This document shows, piece by piece, positions 33,892-46,124 of a stretch of 64,000 nt of DNA. The notes below the pieces were generated by a model. That model made no database searches. It had not been told where the DNA came from and worked only from the letters and a program-made list of their open reading frames with translations. The translations under genes and the position numbers were made by a program. Source of the DNA: Pseudozyma flocculosa PF-1 (lineage: Eukaryota > Basidiomycota > Ustilaginomycetes > Ustilaginales > Ustilaginaceae); NCBI RefSeq assembly GCF_000417875.1, contig NW_006920880.1:130260-194259 (forward strand), written 5' to 3'. Each line of letters opens with the position of its first letter. Within the stretch, counting starts at the first letter, position 1.

Positions 33892-35432
33892 TTGCTGGTA
33901 GTATGGCTGCTGATGGTGGTGCTGAGCGATCGAACGGTGCTCGAGCGGCAAGGGCGGCGGGAAGAGGGCGTCGTCGGGCACGATCGAGTGCACCGTGGGC
34001 GCGTGGGACAGGGTGCTCATCGCGGCGGAGCCGCCGCCGCCGATGGAGTCGCGCCCGCGGTGGAGGCTGATCGAGGAGCTGTGGCCGTGGCCCATGTCGC
34101 TCTCGGCGCCAAAGTCGTGGTGGCGCCGACCCACGAGCGGTCCGTGGTCGTTGTCCAACGACGGGCCGATGACCATGGCCGACTGCCGCCAGGGCGATTT
34201 TCGGCCGCTGGCGGGGAACGGCACCACGTTGCCGGGTCCTCCAGCCGACCACCGGTTGTTCCCCTTGGCCTCCTTCTCGTGGTGCTCGCCTTGGGCGTGC
34301 CCTTGCTTGCGGCGGTAGGCGAGGAAAGCCCAGACGACACCGCCGATGAGGGCGATGGCGCCGACGATGCCGGCGATGACGCCGCCAATCTTGGCGCCGT
34401 TGCTGCTCGACGGCTCCTCGTCCGGCTCCTTCTTGGCACTGCTTTCGCCCGTCTTCTTGACGGCCGCCGTCGAGCTGGGCGAGGCCGTCTTGGCCGGGTC
34501 CGTCGACGAGGCGCGCGCCGTAGTCATCCGGCTGGCCGAGGCGCTGGTAGCGGTGGGCGCCTTCGCAACGGAGTCCGCCTTGGGAAGGCCAGCGACGACC
34601 TCCTTTTGAACGCGGGACAGGCAGGCCGAGGAGCTGCCAGAGCCCACGCGGTACACGTCCGATCCGACCCCTCCGCTCTTGCTGGTGCCTTGATCCAGGC
34701 CCGCAACGGCGAACCGGGTGCCTGCGGCGTAGTTGACCGTCCAGTCGATGTGGTTGGCCGTCTTGGTGGCCACCCTGACGCGCGTGGGGATGTCGTTCTC
34801 GGGCATGATGAGGAACTCGACGGGCAGCTGAACGCCGAGGTTGCCCTTGTCCTCCTCGAATGTCAGCCTCCAGGCGCCGCACTGCTTTGGTGCGGCCACC
34901 TCCGGGTACCAGACAAAGTCTAGCTGCTCGCTGGCTGTGGAGATTGCGGCGCAGGTGGCTGCGCCCGCCGCGATCGTCTCGATGGCCGAGGTGCCTGTGA
35001 CTTTGCCCTGCGCGTCCGAGACGGCGACGATCAGCTGCGTGGCGGCCGAGCTGTACCTCGGCACGTCCCAGCTGTAAGACCAGGTGTTTGAGCTCGAGTA
35101 GCCAGCAGCCAACTCCACGGACGCCGGGATGTGGCCGAGAGGCGCCACAGTGACGGTCCATGGCGCTTTTCCGGTCGAGGCGTCCCAGCTGATCTGCATG
35201 GGTGCGCCTGAGGGCACGGAGGGACGGCAGTGGGGTCAATGCGGTCAGATAGGCGCGTCGTTCGAAAGGGAAAGGCAGACGCCGGAGGCTACTCACAGGA
35301 GCGAGGGGCGCTCACGCTCACCGCCAGCGGCTTGACGGACTGGGCGCGGCCCAGGGCGGCCAGCGAGATGAGGGCAGCTACCCCGGCTCTTGCGACCCCG
35401 AAGCCCTTGGCATAGGAACTCTTTCCCCCCAT
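33217..35432 (-). CDS. Single-pass type I surface protein with poly-Q cytoplasmic tail, function unknown
   Basis: Two exons on the minus strand, 35432-35297 and 35207-33217, join in phase (T|GC, giving a Cys) to 708 residues. A signal peptide covers about residues 1-30 (GVAALISLAALGRAQS). A beta-rich ectodomain of about 220 residues follows, containing ISWDASTGKAPWTVTV. Then comes a Ser/Thr/Lys linker and one membrane helix (GGVIAGIVGAIALIGGVVWA) with a basic stop-transfer AYRRKQ. The ~400-residue cytoplasmic tail is disordered and has a run of about fifteen glutamines (33853-33899). This layout recurs in basidiomycete surface proteins of unknown role; wall sensing is possible but unproven. 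Confidence 0.85.
33853..33899. repeat. CAG/CAA run encoding poly-glutamine
   Basis: CTG/TTG units (plus strand) coding for about fifteen consecutive Gln in the surface protein's tail. Confidence 0.95.
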
Positions 35433-37134
35433 AGCGAGGAGCAAATATCGGCGAGGGCGATGGAGTGACCGTAATGAGATGCTGAGCGAGAACGGAATAA
35501 GAGTCACGGGTGGAAAGCGGGAGCAGATTGCGGCGGGATCCGAAAAAGAGACGAGATGCGAGGTGCAGAAGTGGCGAGCAAACGAGCGGAAGGGTGCCGT
35601 GACTGAGAGCGAGAAGGAGAGCGAGTGAAGAGAGCGTGAGCGGCCGTCAAAGGAGTGTCGGTGCAAGTGCCAGCCTTGGTCGTCGTCGAGAGGCGAGCAA
35701 GCAAGGAGGGGCTGCGACAGTGGTAGGTAGTCCAAGGCCGGCCCGGAAGTGAAGTCGAAGTGCTGGAAGAGTCAAAGGTGGCGAAGAGGCATCACGGTTG
35801 ACGCTGGAGCGGCCAGCCGGTCGAGGTCGAAAGCAGAGGGGCGAGAGGAGGCGAGGGAAGGAGACTGGGGAAGAGGAGGGGAGGAAGGGAGGGGGCGAGA
35901 GGAGGGAGGTGTCGAGATGGATGGACGATGGTGAAGAAGAAGAGAGGTAGATGGCGGGGACCCGCAGCCGACCTCGACGTCTTGCTCCCGATGAACTGGC
36001 TTGGGGATCAAGATTCGAGCGGGCCAGGCGCGCCAGCTCCAAAGAGCCACCCATATGGACGGTACGTACGGACGTGCGCCTTCAATCAAGCGTTGCATGC
36101 TGCTACTGCTGCTGCTGGGCCGTGCAGCCAAAGCGGGTGAAGAGCAGGCCGGCTGGGCAGGCCACCCACCACCCACCAGCGAGGCAACGCCGGGCGGACC
36201 GCGTTCGGGAAAACCGAAGAGGGCTTGACAACGCCGAAGCGGTTGACGAGCGGAGCGACGCTGGGCGTTGTCAAGCCGATTGCCAGCAGCCTCGCTCGTC
36301 GTCTGAGCCGCCACCCTCCTCCTCCTCTACGCCTGCCCTTTGAGCTGAGAGAGAGGCAGGCAGGCGGCACGCGGCCAGCCAGGCAAGGGGCCCAGACTAG
36401 GCAGGCCGGGCTAGGACGTGCTCGCATGTGTATGTGCGGCTTCTGCTGCGCCCGAACGAGACCTGGCCTAGCCAGGCCTTCCCGCGCGCCCTCGGGCCGG
36501 GCCCGCCTGTCCAGCCTGGGGAATCAGCTGTCTGGCCTGCTGCAAAGAAAATCCTCTCGTCTGCCATGCGCAGATCCTTGCGCCGCTTTCTGCTCGTTCG
36601 CTGCGCTTGCTTCTGGCTCGCCTCGCTTGCCTTGCTTGCTTGCTTCAAACGAAGAGCAGCAGCAGCAGCAGATCGACAACCTACGCCCACCTGCCCGCTC
36701 GCCCTCGACTTGCTTGCTTGCTTCCCACCGTACCGAGGCTTGGCCAAGTCAAGGCATGCTCACAGCCTACGGACGAGCTAACCTAAGTGTCGGACTGAAC
36801 CGCCCAATTTGGCTGCACCTCTGCGGGCCATTCGATGCACACAGCTGCACCTTTCTTGCGCCAACCTGCACATCAGAGCTCTCTTCTGTCTATCTGTCTC
36901 TTGGCCTTGCTCTCAGCGAGGCACCTGGCCTCGCGCTCCTACGCACGAGCCTCGAGCAGAGGCACGCCACACGCACGAGGAACGGCCCACCGCTTCGCCA
37001 CCCTTCGGAATGAGGCCTCTGCAGCCACAGAATCCGCTTCCTGGCTCTGTTCCTGATTGGCCGAGCGAGCACCGCCTGTGGGCTGAGGCGGTCGTGAGTG
37101 GCTGAGGATGGCATGTACGTACGGCTACCGGTAG
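35433..37134. other. Intergenic region with AAGC-type repeats
   Basis: 1.7 kb, no gene supported. 35433-35950 is GA-rich on the plus strand (CT-rich on the strand of the surface-protein gene, so probably its leader and promoter). 36600-36725 carries GCTTGCTTGC runs like those in the desert at 17.8-23.5 kb. ACCGGT occurs in a palindromic TACCGGTA just beyond the DUF7598 stop (37126-37133). Confidence 0.5.
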
Positions 37135-38670
37135 CTAAACCGCGTCGGCCCAGCCGTGGGTGAAGCGATCCGCGACAGGAAGTCGCAGCGACCCGCCGCT
37201 GCCATCGGCCGCGCCGAGGCTGGTGTCCGGTGCGGCCTCGCGAAGTCGGTAGGCCCGATGGGGTGGCAAGGGGGCCGCGTCGCCGTGGACCACCACCGAA
37301 ACAGGCCTTTCGACACCGACGACGTCGCGCTGCCCGGTCCCTTCGTTGCGGCCTGCCGTCGTCACGACCTCGCCCATGCGAGCCTTGACGAACCTGGCGA
37401 GCGTGGCGCTTCTGCGCTTCATGGCTTGCACCGCGTCCATCCCGGGTCCCGCGGTGTTTGCTGCGCCCGCAGCCGCCAGGACACCTCCTCTGACGACGTG
37501 CTTCCTCTGCGTCCGCTTCGAGGGGCTGCTTGCGACCTGGCCGCCGCCGCCTGTGGCTGAACCGGCAACGGAATCGGATCGGCCCGAAGCTCGACTGGCG
37601 GCTCGGCCCTTGGACGCGGCGTAGCCTCCGATAGGGACCCGCTCGGACCTGATCCTGTCCCAACCGGCCCCGCCGTCGACCTCTTGGCCATCGTCGACGC
37701 GGGCCCGCCGTCGCATCCCAGCGTCCATCGAAGGAGCATCGGCCCGCTCGCGGAAGATCTGGTGCTGCGGGTCCCAGACGAATGTCTGCGAGAGAGAGCG
37801 GTCGTCATGGTCGGTCTCCACGGCCGTCTCCCTCACTTCCTCTTGCCGCTCAGCCCTGGCGTTGGCCTCGCGAGCTCGTTGCTGGAGGATCTCGCGCTGA
37901 GACTCGGTCTCGATCGATGGAAAGTCGTCGTTGATCGAGGGCTTGGCCGCCTTGTCGGAGACGGCGCTGGACCTCGACTTTCGGAACGCAGCGAGGCCCC
38001 TTCCGTTCGCGAGCGCGCCGTAGCTCTTGCGGCGGTCGCCTGGCTTGCCTCTGGTCTGCGATGCTTTGCCGTTGCCCAGGTTGCGATAGAGGAGGGCAGC
38101 AGCGCTGCCAGCCTCGGCATCCGGCACCTGTCTGGCCTTCTGCCTCCGCTGCGCGAGGACGGAGCGCAGGCCCTTCATCCTGCTGCCAAAGCAGAGTCCG
38201 ACGGCGAGGTTGACGAGGCCGACGCAGAAGAGCAGCCACGAGACGACGAGCGGGAAATCGTCCATGTAGTGGCTCAGCACCGCCGAAGCGACAAACACCT
38301 GCAGCGTCCCCAGCGGCGCCACGCTCCAGTCGGGGCCCAGCATCGGCATGTGGATGGGGAAGACACGGTCGCGCAGGTTGCCCCAGCTGACTTCGGACAG
38401 GATGGCGATGGCCACGACGACGAGGAGGAGGGCGCGGTGCAGCTCGGCCCAAAAGATGCCCCAGACGTGCGTGGGGACCTCGGTGCCCGGGATGTAGGTG
38501 CAATCCTGCTCGTCTGCCTGGGCGCGCAGGCTGGCGTCGTTGAAGTCTTGGCCGTCCTGGATCATCATCACCAGGATGGCGACCCACACCAGCACCATCG
38601 ATACCAGCGAGAGGATGCGGACGAGGTTGAGCCCCACGAACGAGAGCGTCGGGAAGCTGAAGAACGGCAT
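37135..38670 (-). CDS. DUF7598-family four-TM membrane protein
   Basis: Single exon, 511 residues. The start is chosen at 38670 because the conserved domain begins there (MPFFSFPTLSFVGLNLVRIL); the frame is open further upstream but without conservation. There are four helices: about residues 8-34, 66-92, 112-132 and 136-158. Family features include the helix-1 segment LVRILSLVSMVLVWVAILV, an EVPTHVWGIFWAELHRALLL block, a SEVSW turn, and the LSHYMDDFPLVVSWLLF end. The remaining 350 residues are hydrophilic, with Arg-rich and coiled-coil-prone stretches (REILQQRAREANARAERQEE). The function of the family is unknown. It lies downstream of SEC16 on the same strand. Confidence 0.82.
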   Translation of the reverse strand: MPFFSFPTLSFVGLNLVRILSLVSMVLVWVAILVMMIQDGQDFNDASLRAQADEQDCTYIPGTEVPTHVWGIFWAELHRALLLVVVAIAILSEVSWGNLRDRVFPIHMPMLGPDWSVAPLGTLQVFVASAVLSHYMDDFPLVVSWLLFCVGLVNLAVGLCFGSRMKGLRSVLAQRRQKARQVPDAEAGSAAALLYRNLGNGKASQTRGKPGDRRKSYGALANGRGLAAFRKSRSSAVSDKAAKPSINDDFPSIETESQREILQQRAREANARAERQEEVRETAVETDHDDRSLSQTFVWDPQHQIFRERADAPSMDAGMRRRARVDDGQEVDGGAGWDRIRSERVPIGGYAASKGRAASRASGRSDSVAGSATGGGGQVASSPSKRTQRKHVVRGGVLAAAGAANTAGPGMDAVQAMKRRSATLARFVKARMGEVVTTAGRNEGTGQRDVVGVERPVSVVVHGDAAPLPPHRAYRLREAAPDTSLGAADGSGGSLRLPVADRFTHGWADAV

Positions 38671-39292
38671 GGCGGGACCAGCCTGCGCCAATGCGAGGGA
38701 GAAGGATCGTCGAAGACGGTAAGAGATTGGCCGGCCAAGTGGAAAGAGAAGCTCGCGCTGTCGGGATGGGGACCAGCCCCAGCGCTCAAGAGGTCTGTAT
38801 GGAGGAATCGAGAAGAGGTGTGAGGAGGTCTGCGTTGGTAAGATTTTCGCCGTCGTGCTGCCTTTATACGGGTACGTCCGTCCGCCTGTAACCTGCGACA
38901 GCTCCACTTGGCGCACTCCGGGTGTGCAAGGTCCCCTTTGTCTCCGGATCGCCCCCGCCGTCGCGACAAAGGGACCTGGGCCCATTGACTGATGTCGGAG
39001 CGGGGCGCAATCGAGCATTAGATGAGGTCAAGGTTGGGCTCGGTCACCGAATTGTCGCCCTGCACGTCAGCGGCGCGATCCGAATTCAGCAGCAGCACAT
39101 CAATTCGGCGAGTCGCTGCTCATCATGCCGTGGTGGTCCCGCTGAAGACGGACCGCTATGCCGTCGCCGTCTCGTCTCTGCTTCACTGCAATGGCTGGGA
39201 TAGGCAGCGTCTGGTGGGTGGTTGCATGACCTGGGGCATATCTACAAGGCTCGTGGTGGCGGTGGCAGCGATCAGAGGCGCAGCAAGCCTCC
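38671..39292. other. Spacer between SEC16 and the DUF7598 gene
   Basis: About 620 bases; promoter of the DUF7598 gene and 3' region of SEC16. No gene recognised. Confidence 0.55.
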
Positions 39293-42200
39293 TCAGTCGA
39301 CGACGACATATCTGCTCTTGATGGGCCGCTTCTTGACGGTGCCGGCCCGGGAGCCCGGCGGAGGGGCAGGAGGGGGCGACATGGCGCTCGGCCCTCCCAT
39401 CGGCGTGGCGGAGCCGGACCTGGTCGGAGGCTGGGCGGCAGGCGGCATGGTGTGGTCCGCCAGGTTGGACCGGGCACGGGCGAGACCCGGCCCGCCGTTG
39501 CGCAGAGGCAGCCCGGCTCCCGGAGGACCGGATTGCTCCTCGCTGATCGGCGGCGTGGCCCGGCCCGAGAAGCCAGAGAGGGCACTGCGAGGCGGAGGTG
39601 GCCCGCCAGAGAAGTTGCGCATGGGCGGTGCAGAAGCTGCGCCGGCTCCGCGGTCCGGTCCCGTGGCAGGCGAAGTCGTCTGTGCTCGAGGCGGCGGCGG
39701 AGGCGGCGAGGCAGGCGTGCTCGTGTCTCCAGCCTATGTGCGACGTCGCAAAGGGGGAGAGAGGCGACGGTCAGTATCGGTAGCAAGAGGCAGAGCTGGA
39801 TCGTTGTTGCTCCAGCGACGCGGCCGACTCACCTTTTTGTTGACCCAGCGCTTGAGCTCCTTGTCGTAGTAGAAGGCGGTCTCCTCACCAAGGTGCGCCT
39901 TCTTGGCCTTGGCCTGTTCCGCGAGCGTCGTCGAAGAGGATCGGCCCCAGAGCCGGCCGAGCCAACTGCTCGAAGCCGAAGGCTTGAGGCCGGGCTTGTC
40001 CTCGTTGCTTTCTTTCTTGTCCTGGTCGGCATCGGCCTCCTTGGCGGCGGCTGGAGCAGGTTCGTAAGAGGAAGCGGCGCCATGGCCTCCACGAGAGTCG
40101 CCCTCGGAGGAATGGGCCTGCTTCTTCTTGCTGCTGGAGTTGCCGAGGCCCAGATCGTCGTCCTCGTCGTCCTCTTCATGGTATGCGTTGCTGGAACGGT
40201 TCTGCGAGTAGTCGGGCTGCGACTGCGGCTGGGGCGTCCTCGAATTGCGGCCCGCACCTGCGCCTGCGCCGGCAAGGGCATCCATCGGCGACACGAAGCC
40301 GCCGTCCTCGGCTGACTCGAGGCTGGGTCCATCGACGTTGCTCACAAACTGCGGCTGCTGCGCTCCGTGCGGCTGGTAGCCGTAGTAAGGCACGTCGTCG
40401 TGTGCGGCGCCGTATCCCTCGCCGGCGTCTTGTTCCTTGTAGGCGCTGTAGCCCCGGTACGATTCGCTGCGATCGTCGAAGCGATCCTGCTGGCTGCCCT
40501 GATCGTAAGTGTCGACGCTCTGGCGGCGCGAGTCGGATCCTTGCCAGCCATCCTGGTCGCTCGGCCTCGACGACTGGAACGAGTCCCTCGGTTCGTAGCT
40601 CGAGTACTCGGAGGTCTGCAGCACGTGGCCGTTTCGCGAAGCCTCGAAGGCGTGGCCAGCCGAGGGCTGGTCGCGGTCGCCGGACGGCATCTGCGACAGA
40701 GGCTGGGGCCAGGCGTGGTAGGGGTCGCGAGGAGAATGCCGGACAGCCATCGCCGACGAGGCTCGGTGCTTGGGCGAGGCGGCGCGGCGGTTGTGGTGGA
40801 AGTCCATCGCCGAGCCGGCCCGCGACTGGGGCATGCTGGGCGGCGCGTTGAGGTCGACAAACGACTGCTGGCGCGACATGCCGCCCGCCGCCGCGTCGGG
40901 CGTGATGGCCGTGTAGTGCGAGAACGGCCCGACGGGTCCGTCGCCGTTGCCGCTGCCGCCGGCGCCGCCAGAGGCACCGACACCAGGTCCGAGGCTTTTG
41001 CTGCGGGATGGCGAGGCGGTCGCCTCGTTCTCCTCTCCGGCGATGAACTTGGTAAAGCGGCCCTCGAGGGCGCCCCACACGCCGTCGAGCGTCGGGCGCT
41101 GCATCTTGCGCGTCATCCAGTTGCCGCTGCCGTTGACCTGCGGCGCACCAACCAGGCGATCCGACAGCTCCTTGAGCTGCGACAGGAGCGTGCCGTGGAG
41201 ATAGGGCGAGTTCTTGCTCAGCTTGAGCGCGCCCGCGATGGCCTCGCAGTACTTCTGCGCCCGCTGGACGTCGCCGAGCTCGGCTAGGCGGTAGGCGTGG
41301 ACGAGGCGGTAGGCTTGCAGGTGCGGAATGCCGGCGTAGGCGTCCTGTCCCTTGGTGATAGGCATCAGGCTCTGGGCAAACTCGAGGATCTCGGTGAGGA
41401 TGATGCCGTCGAGGTCCTGCAGGTAGTGGGCCGAGACCTTTGGGCTCTGACAGCCGAGGAGCGTCATCCGCACGGCGGAAACGTCGACGCCTCCGAAGGG
41501 CGACGTGGCTGGCGCGAGGGCGTAGCAGAAGTGGGCCGCCTCGACGAGGCCGTGGACCGCGAGCCCGTCGCCGATGGCCGTGAGCGCCGCCGAATCGTTG
41601 ATGCTCTTGTTGGAGAGCACGATGGCGACCGAGCCCTTCCAGTCGGGCAGCGAGGTAGGGGCAGCTGCCCCGCTCCCCGGCGAAACGGCATCAGAGGGCT
41701 GCGAGGCATCCAAGAGCATCTGCTTCTTCGGACGGAAGAGGTCGAACACTGCAGGCGCCGGACCGGAAGCGTGGGGTCGCGTCGGAGGTTAGCCACAGGC
41801 TCGCTGCCAACTCGGTCCGCAACATCGCACGCGCATCACACTACTCACCAGACACCGGGTCCTGGCCCGAGAAGACGTTGTAGGCAACCTTGAGCGTCTG
41901 CAGATCGGCGCTCGTCTGGCCCGAACTGGCGCTCAGGCCGACGCCAGCTCCGAGCTCGTCCTCGATAAAGTCGGCGACGACCGTCCTCCAGCAGTCCTTG
42001 TCCACGCAGCTGGCGATCGTCATGGCGTGAGCCCACATCTTCTGCTCGACTGCCAGGGCGACGGCCTCGCGGCGCTCTCCTCGGAGAAGCATGCTCTGGA
42101 GCGTCTCGAGGAAGCCGCGCTTGAGCTCGTAGGTGCGCAGCGTCTCGCCCGAAGATGCTGACGGCGCTGCGGCACCGAATGGCGACGCAGGTGCGAAGCG

Positions 42201-45200
42201 GGCCGAACCTCCGCTGCTGTCGTCGGCCTTTTCGCCAGTCAGCAGCTCGCGCACGGCGGCATCGAAAGCAGGGCTGCGGCGATTTGTGGCAAAGGGCAGG
42301 GTGTTCGGGAAGTCAGCGAAAGGATGGCGTCGTCCGGGAGCGGTCGCAGGCGTTGTGCTTGGTACTCACTTGTTGGTCGTTTGAGCGTCATGGACGAGGA
42401 TTAGCCGCAGCAACTTCAGAAGCGCCACCTTGTCTTCGGCCCTCTGACACTCGAGCTGAGAGTTGGTGCCGCGCGATGCAAGGCTGGCCTCATGATCCAC
42501 GTCGCCGCTGGCCGAAAAGGACGGCCGACGACGCAGATAGCCGATGCCCGCTTCGACCTCGCCGATCTTTTCGTCGAGGTGCTTGATAAGCGCGGCCTTT
42601 TTGGCTTTGGCACCAGCATTGGCGCCGCCAGTGGCTCGCGACAGCGCGGTCGCGGAAGCGCCTTCAAAGGCCGGACCGGGGAAGTGCAGCGGATCGAAGG
42701 CGGTGGCGTAAGACGACGAAGGAATGACGGCCGAGAGCGGCTGGATCGTCACGCTTGTCGGTGCGCCGCTGCCGCCCATGTAGCCATAGCCGCCGTACCC
42801 GCCATCGCTGGCGCCGGTCTGGTCGCTGGACGACGCCGTCGGGAAGTACATCACAAGCTGTCCGCCAAAGCCGAAGCTGACGATGGGGATCTTGGCGTTG
42901 CGCATCTGCTCCTGCATGTCGACGCCCGAGCCCGAGATCGAGCTTGGATACGAGGCTTCGCTGGCATAGGACCTGGCAGCCTTGCCGGGGTCGTAAGGCG
43001 ATGCCGGAGCGGCGCCGACGCCGCCCGCAAAGCCCGACGAATGGGATGGAGATGCGTAGTGGGCGCCGCCGTCGAAGTAGTTGCCGCTCTCGCCGTTTCC
43101 ACCTGCTCCCGGTGTGCTCGGCTGTCGGTCGGCGGCGCCATGGTCGGCGCGGCCGTGCGGGGCAGCATAAGAATCGGCGGAGTCGTAAGGCGCGCGGTAT
43201 CCGTCCCCACCGCCACCTGTCGCGTCGATGGAGCGCTGCGTGACCGTGCCCGCCCGCTTGAGACCCTGCGAGGCAGGCGCTCCGTACGGGCTGGCGTAGG
43301 CCTCGACAGCCGGCGAGCTAGCATCCGACCAAGGAGGCCGGCCAGTTGTGGCGTGCGGCGTTCGTGCGTCGTCCGCATCGTCCTCGTTGTCGTATGGTCG
43401 GCTGTCCGACAGCTGCCGCTCGTGCTGCTGCTGTCCGTCGTGCGACGGAGCGTACGGGTCTGCGCTACCGCCATACGGAGCGTACGAGCCGTAGGTGTCG
43501 TCGGCAGAGGGGTGGGATCCGTAACCGTTGGGCTGGTGGTGCGACGCGTTGTAATCGGACGTGAAGCCGCCGTGGGACGGCGCGTACGGGTCATAGGGGG
43601 ACTGTCCGTAGGCGGCGAAGCCATTGTCCGGCTGCCCCGGCTGCCCCGGCTGCTGCTGCGGCTGCTGCGACTGCTCGGGCTCTGAACTCCCCTGGTCGCC
43701 CCACTGCGACTGTTGGTAGCCGCCATACGTGCCGTCTGTGACGCCGGCGGGCGAGTAAGGGTCGTTGCTGGCGTGCCCCGCGGCCCGAGGCGCGTACGGA
43801 TCTGCTGCGGCGTCTTGCGCGACCTGCTCTGTGTCCAGACCATAAGCCTGGCCAGGACCAGCCGGCTGAGACCCTTGAGCTGGGCCGTCTTTCTGCGGTG
43901 CGTACTGGCCGTCTTCAGCGTTGCCAGTAGCAGCCTGGTCATCCTCCGCCTCGTAGGCTCCGCCGTAGCTAGACGAATCTTGAGTCTCGCCTCCCTCGGG
44001 AGGGGCCACCATCTCGGCCTCGCCATGGCGAGCAAGCTCGGCTTCCTCACCCGCGATGCCGCCGGCGGCAACACTCTCTTCCAGGCCCTCATCAATGTGC
44101 TCCTGGCCGTTGAGATCGAGTTCCTGCAGGGCATCGACGGCCTGGTCGACCAGCTCGGGGTCTTGCAGCTGCATCGGCTCCTGAGCTTGCAGCTGAGCGT
44201 CTGCATCCTCACCGAAGTGGTTCTCGACGCCGTCCGGATGGTAGACGACCGACGCCGTGGCATCCTCGTCCGTGACGGTGAGCATGGGGGGAGCAGGCCC
44301 ATCCTCGACGGCCGGTGGCGTAGCTGCAGCATCCTCGAGCTGGTTGACCCAGCCGTAGGCCTGCTGCCCAAACGCGCTGGGAGCTTCGCCGCCTTCCCAG
44401 GCCGCATCGGCTCCGGCATTCTGCTGCTGCACATCGATCCCGCCGTCCTCACCGCCGTGTTGAGCCTCGTCCATTCCCCAGCTGTAGCCATCTCCGTCGG
44501 AAGCAGCCGGCACCGCAGCTGTCGCGTCTTCCGGCGCTGCGGCAACTGGCTCGATCGCGGGAGCGCTGACCGGAGAGGCAGGTTTCGGGCTCCTCCTGGC
44601 CGGTCCGCGCGGGGGCCCACGGGGTGGGCCTGCGACGGGTGGAGGCGGCACCGACGATAGAGTGCCCGCTCCCATAGCGGGCGAGACCGGCGTTGCTGGT
44701 TCGTACGGACTCGCAGCTCGAGCCTGACTGTTCGGCATCGTCGAAGCTGGAACCGATGGTGCTGGCACGGGGTCGTACGGGCTCGGAACTCGAGCCAGAG
44801 TCGCGGCAGTCGGAGGCGGGGGTGCGATGGCCGTGGCATTCGTGTGGCTGTAGTCGTAGGCACCTTGGTTGGTCTGGTCGGCCGAGTAGCTCGAGCCGTA
44901 GTCGGCGGCGACGGCAGTGGCCTCAGCACGGTAGCCGTCGTTCAGCTGGGCCTGCTCCTGCCAGTAGCCCTGGTTGTCAGCGGCCTGGCCGGACGACTGC
45001 TGGGGTGCGTAGCCATAGCCGTCTGTCCCAGTCGAGTCGTACGCGGCGCCGTCGTAGCTCGCGCGTGACATGGCGGAGTCGTATGAAGCGTAGTTGGCCT
45101 GCTGCGGGTCGTAGGCTGCCTCTCCGGACTGTCCGTAGGCGGAGGCGTCGTAACCGCCGTAGCCTGCGTGCTGCGCATCGTGCGCCTGGTAGTCGTGCTG

Positions 45201-46124
45201 CTGGTGTTGGTCATGCTGACCAGCGTACTCCTGGCCGTACGGCAGCTGTTGGGTCTGGTCGTAGGTTGCTGCGGCGCCCTGAGCACCGTAGTCGTACTGC
45301 TGCTGGTCGTACTGGTAGTGCTGCTGCTGCTGCTGGTCGTACTGCTGCGGTGCGTAGTCGTACTGCCCGTCGTACTGCTGCTGCTGCTGCGGCTGCGAGT
45401 AGTCGTAGGCATACGACTGATCGCCATACTGCTGCTGCTGCTGCGCATCGTAGCTCTGGTCGCCGTAATAGCCGTGCTCGGCGTAGCCCTGGCCAGCCTG
45501 CTCGCCGTAGCCGTCTGCCTGAGCACCGTACTGATCGTGCTGGCCGTAGCCGGCTTGGCCCTCGACGCCGTCATCTGCGACCTGCGGGTCATTGGCAGTG
45601 ATTGATGCATCGAGGGTCACTGGTGCCTGCGTCGTATCTACCTTTGTCCCTCCGAGCCAGTCGTCGTCGTAGCCCGATGTCGAGGTGAAGAGCTTGCTGG
45701 GTGAAGGTGGGCCCGAAGAGCCAGAACTGGCCGGCGTGGTCAGGGATGGCACCCCCAGGCGGCCGTTGTCGGTCTGTGAACCATCTGCGGGGGACGCCGC
45801 AGCACCAAACAGGTCGTCGCTCGTCGGTGCACCGTCCGCTGAGCCTCCGAAGAGGGAGGCGGCCGCATCGGCGGGGTCTCCCTCTGCCGCTTCCTCTGCG
45901 AGCGACACGAGCGGGGTCGGAGCCTTTTTGGGCGTCGCTGGCGAGGTGATGCTGGCGAAGGGGTCGTCGCCGGAGCCGCCGAATAGACTGGCCGCGTTGC
46001 CGACGCTAGGCTGGGGCCCGTGCCCACCACGCCTGGGTGTTGTCTGCGAGACGGCCAGGCTGCCGCTCTCGTCCTGCTCCTGCGGCGGTGCCGGCGAAGC
46101 GTCCGAGGAGAAGAGGTCTGCCAT
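39293..46124 (-). CDS. SEC16: COPII coat assembly scaffold Sec16
   Basis: Peripheral ER protein that organises COPII assembly at exit sites. Four exons on the minus strand, 46124-42370, 42273-41849, 41748-39833 and 39733-39293, join in phase to 2178 residues, close to the yeast protein. The N-terminus begins MADLFSSD and is acidic and disordered. Residues ~185-385 are extremely Gln/Tyr-rich. The central conserved domain begins near residue 1078 (PIVSFGFGGQLVMYFP). The ACE1 helical repeats follow (ELKRGFLETLQSMLLRGERR; MWAHAMTIASCVDKDCW; ILEFAQSLMPITKG; HLQAYRLVHAYRLAELGDVQ). The C-terminus has the conserved FYYDKELKRWVNKK motif, split from a Pro-rich last exon ending KKRPIKSRYVVVD. All four pieces are needed for the family architecture, which confirms the joins. 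Confidence 0.93.

Noticed and set aside
33544..34923. 459-codon plus-strand frame with a poly-Leu run
   Set aside because: The poly-Leu is the reverse reading of the poly-Gln tract in the surface protein.
37684..38823. 379-codon plus-strand frame
   Set aside because: Antisense to the DUF7598 gene, whose four helices and family blocks are on the minus strand.
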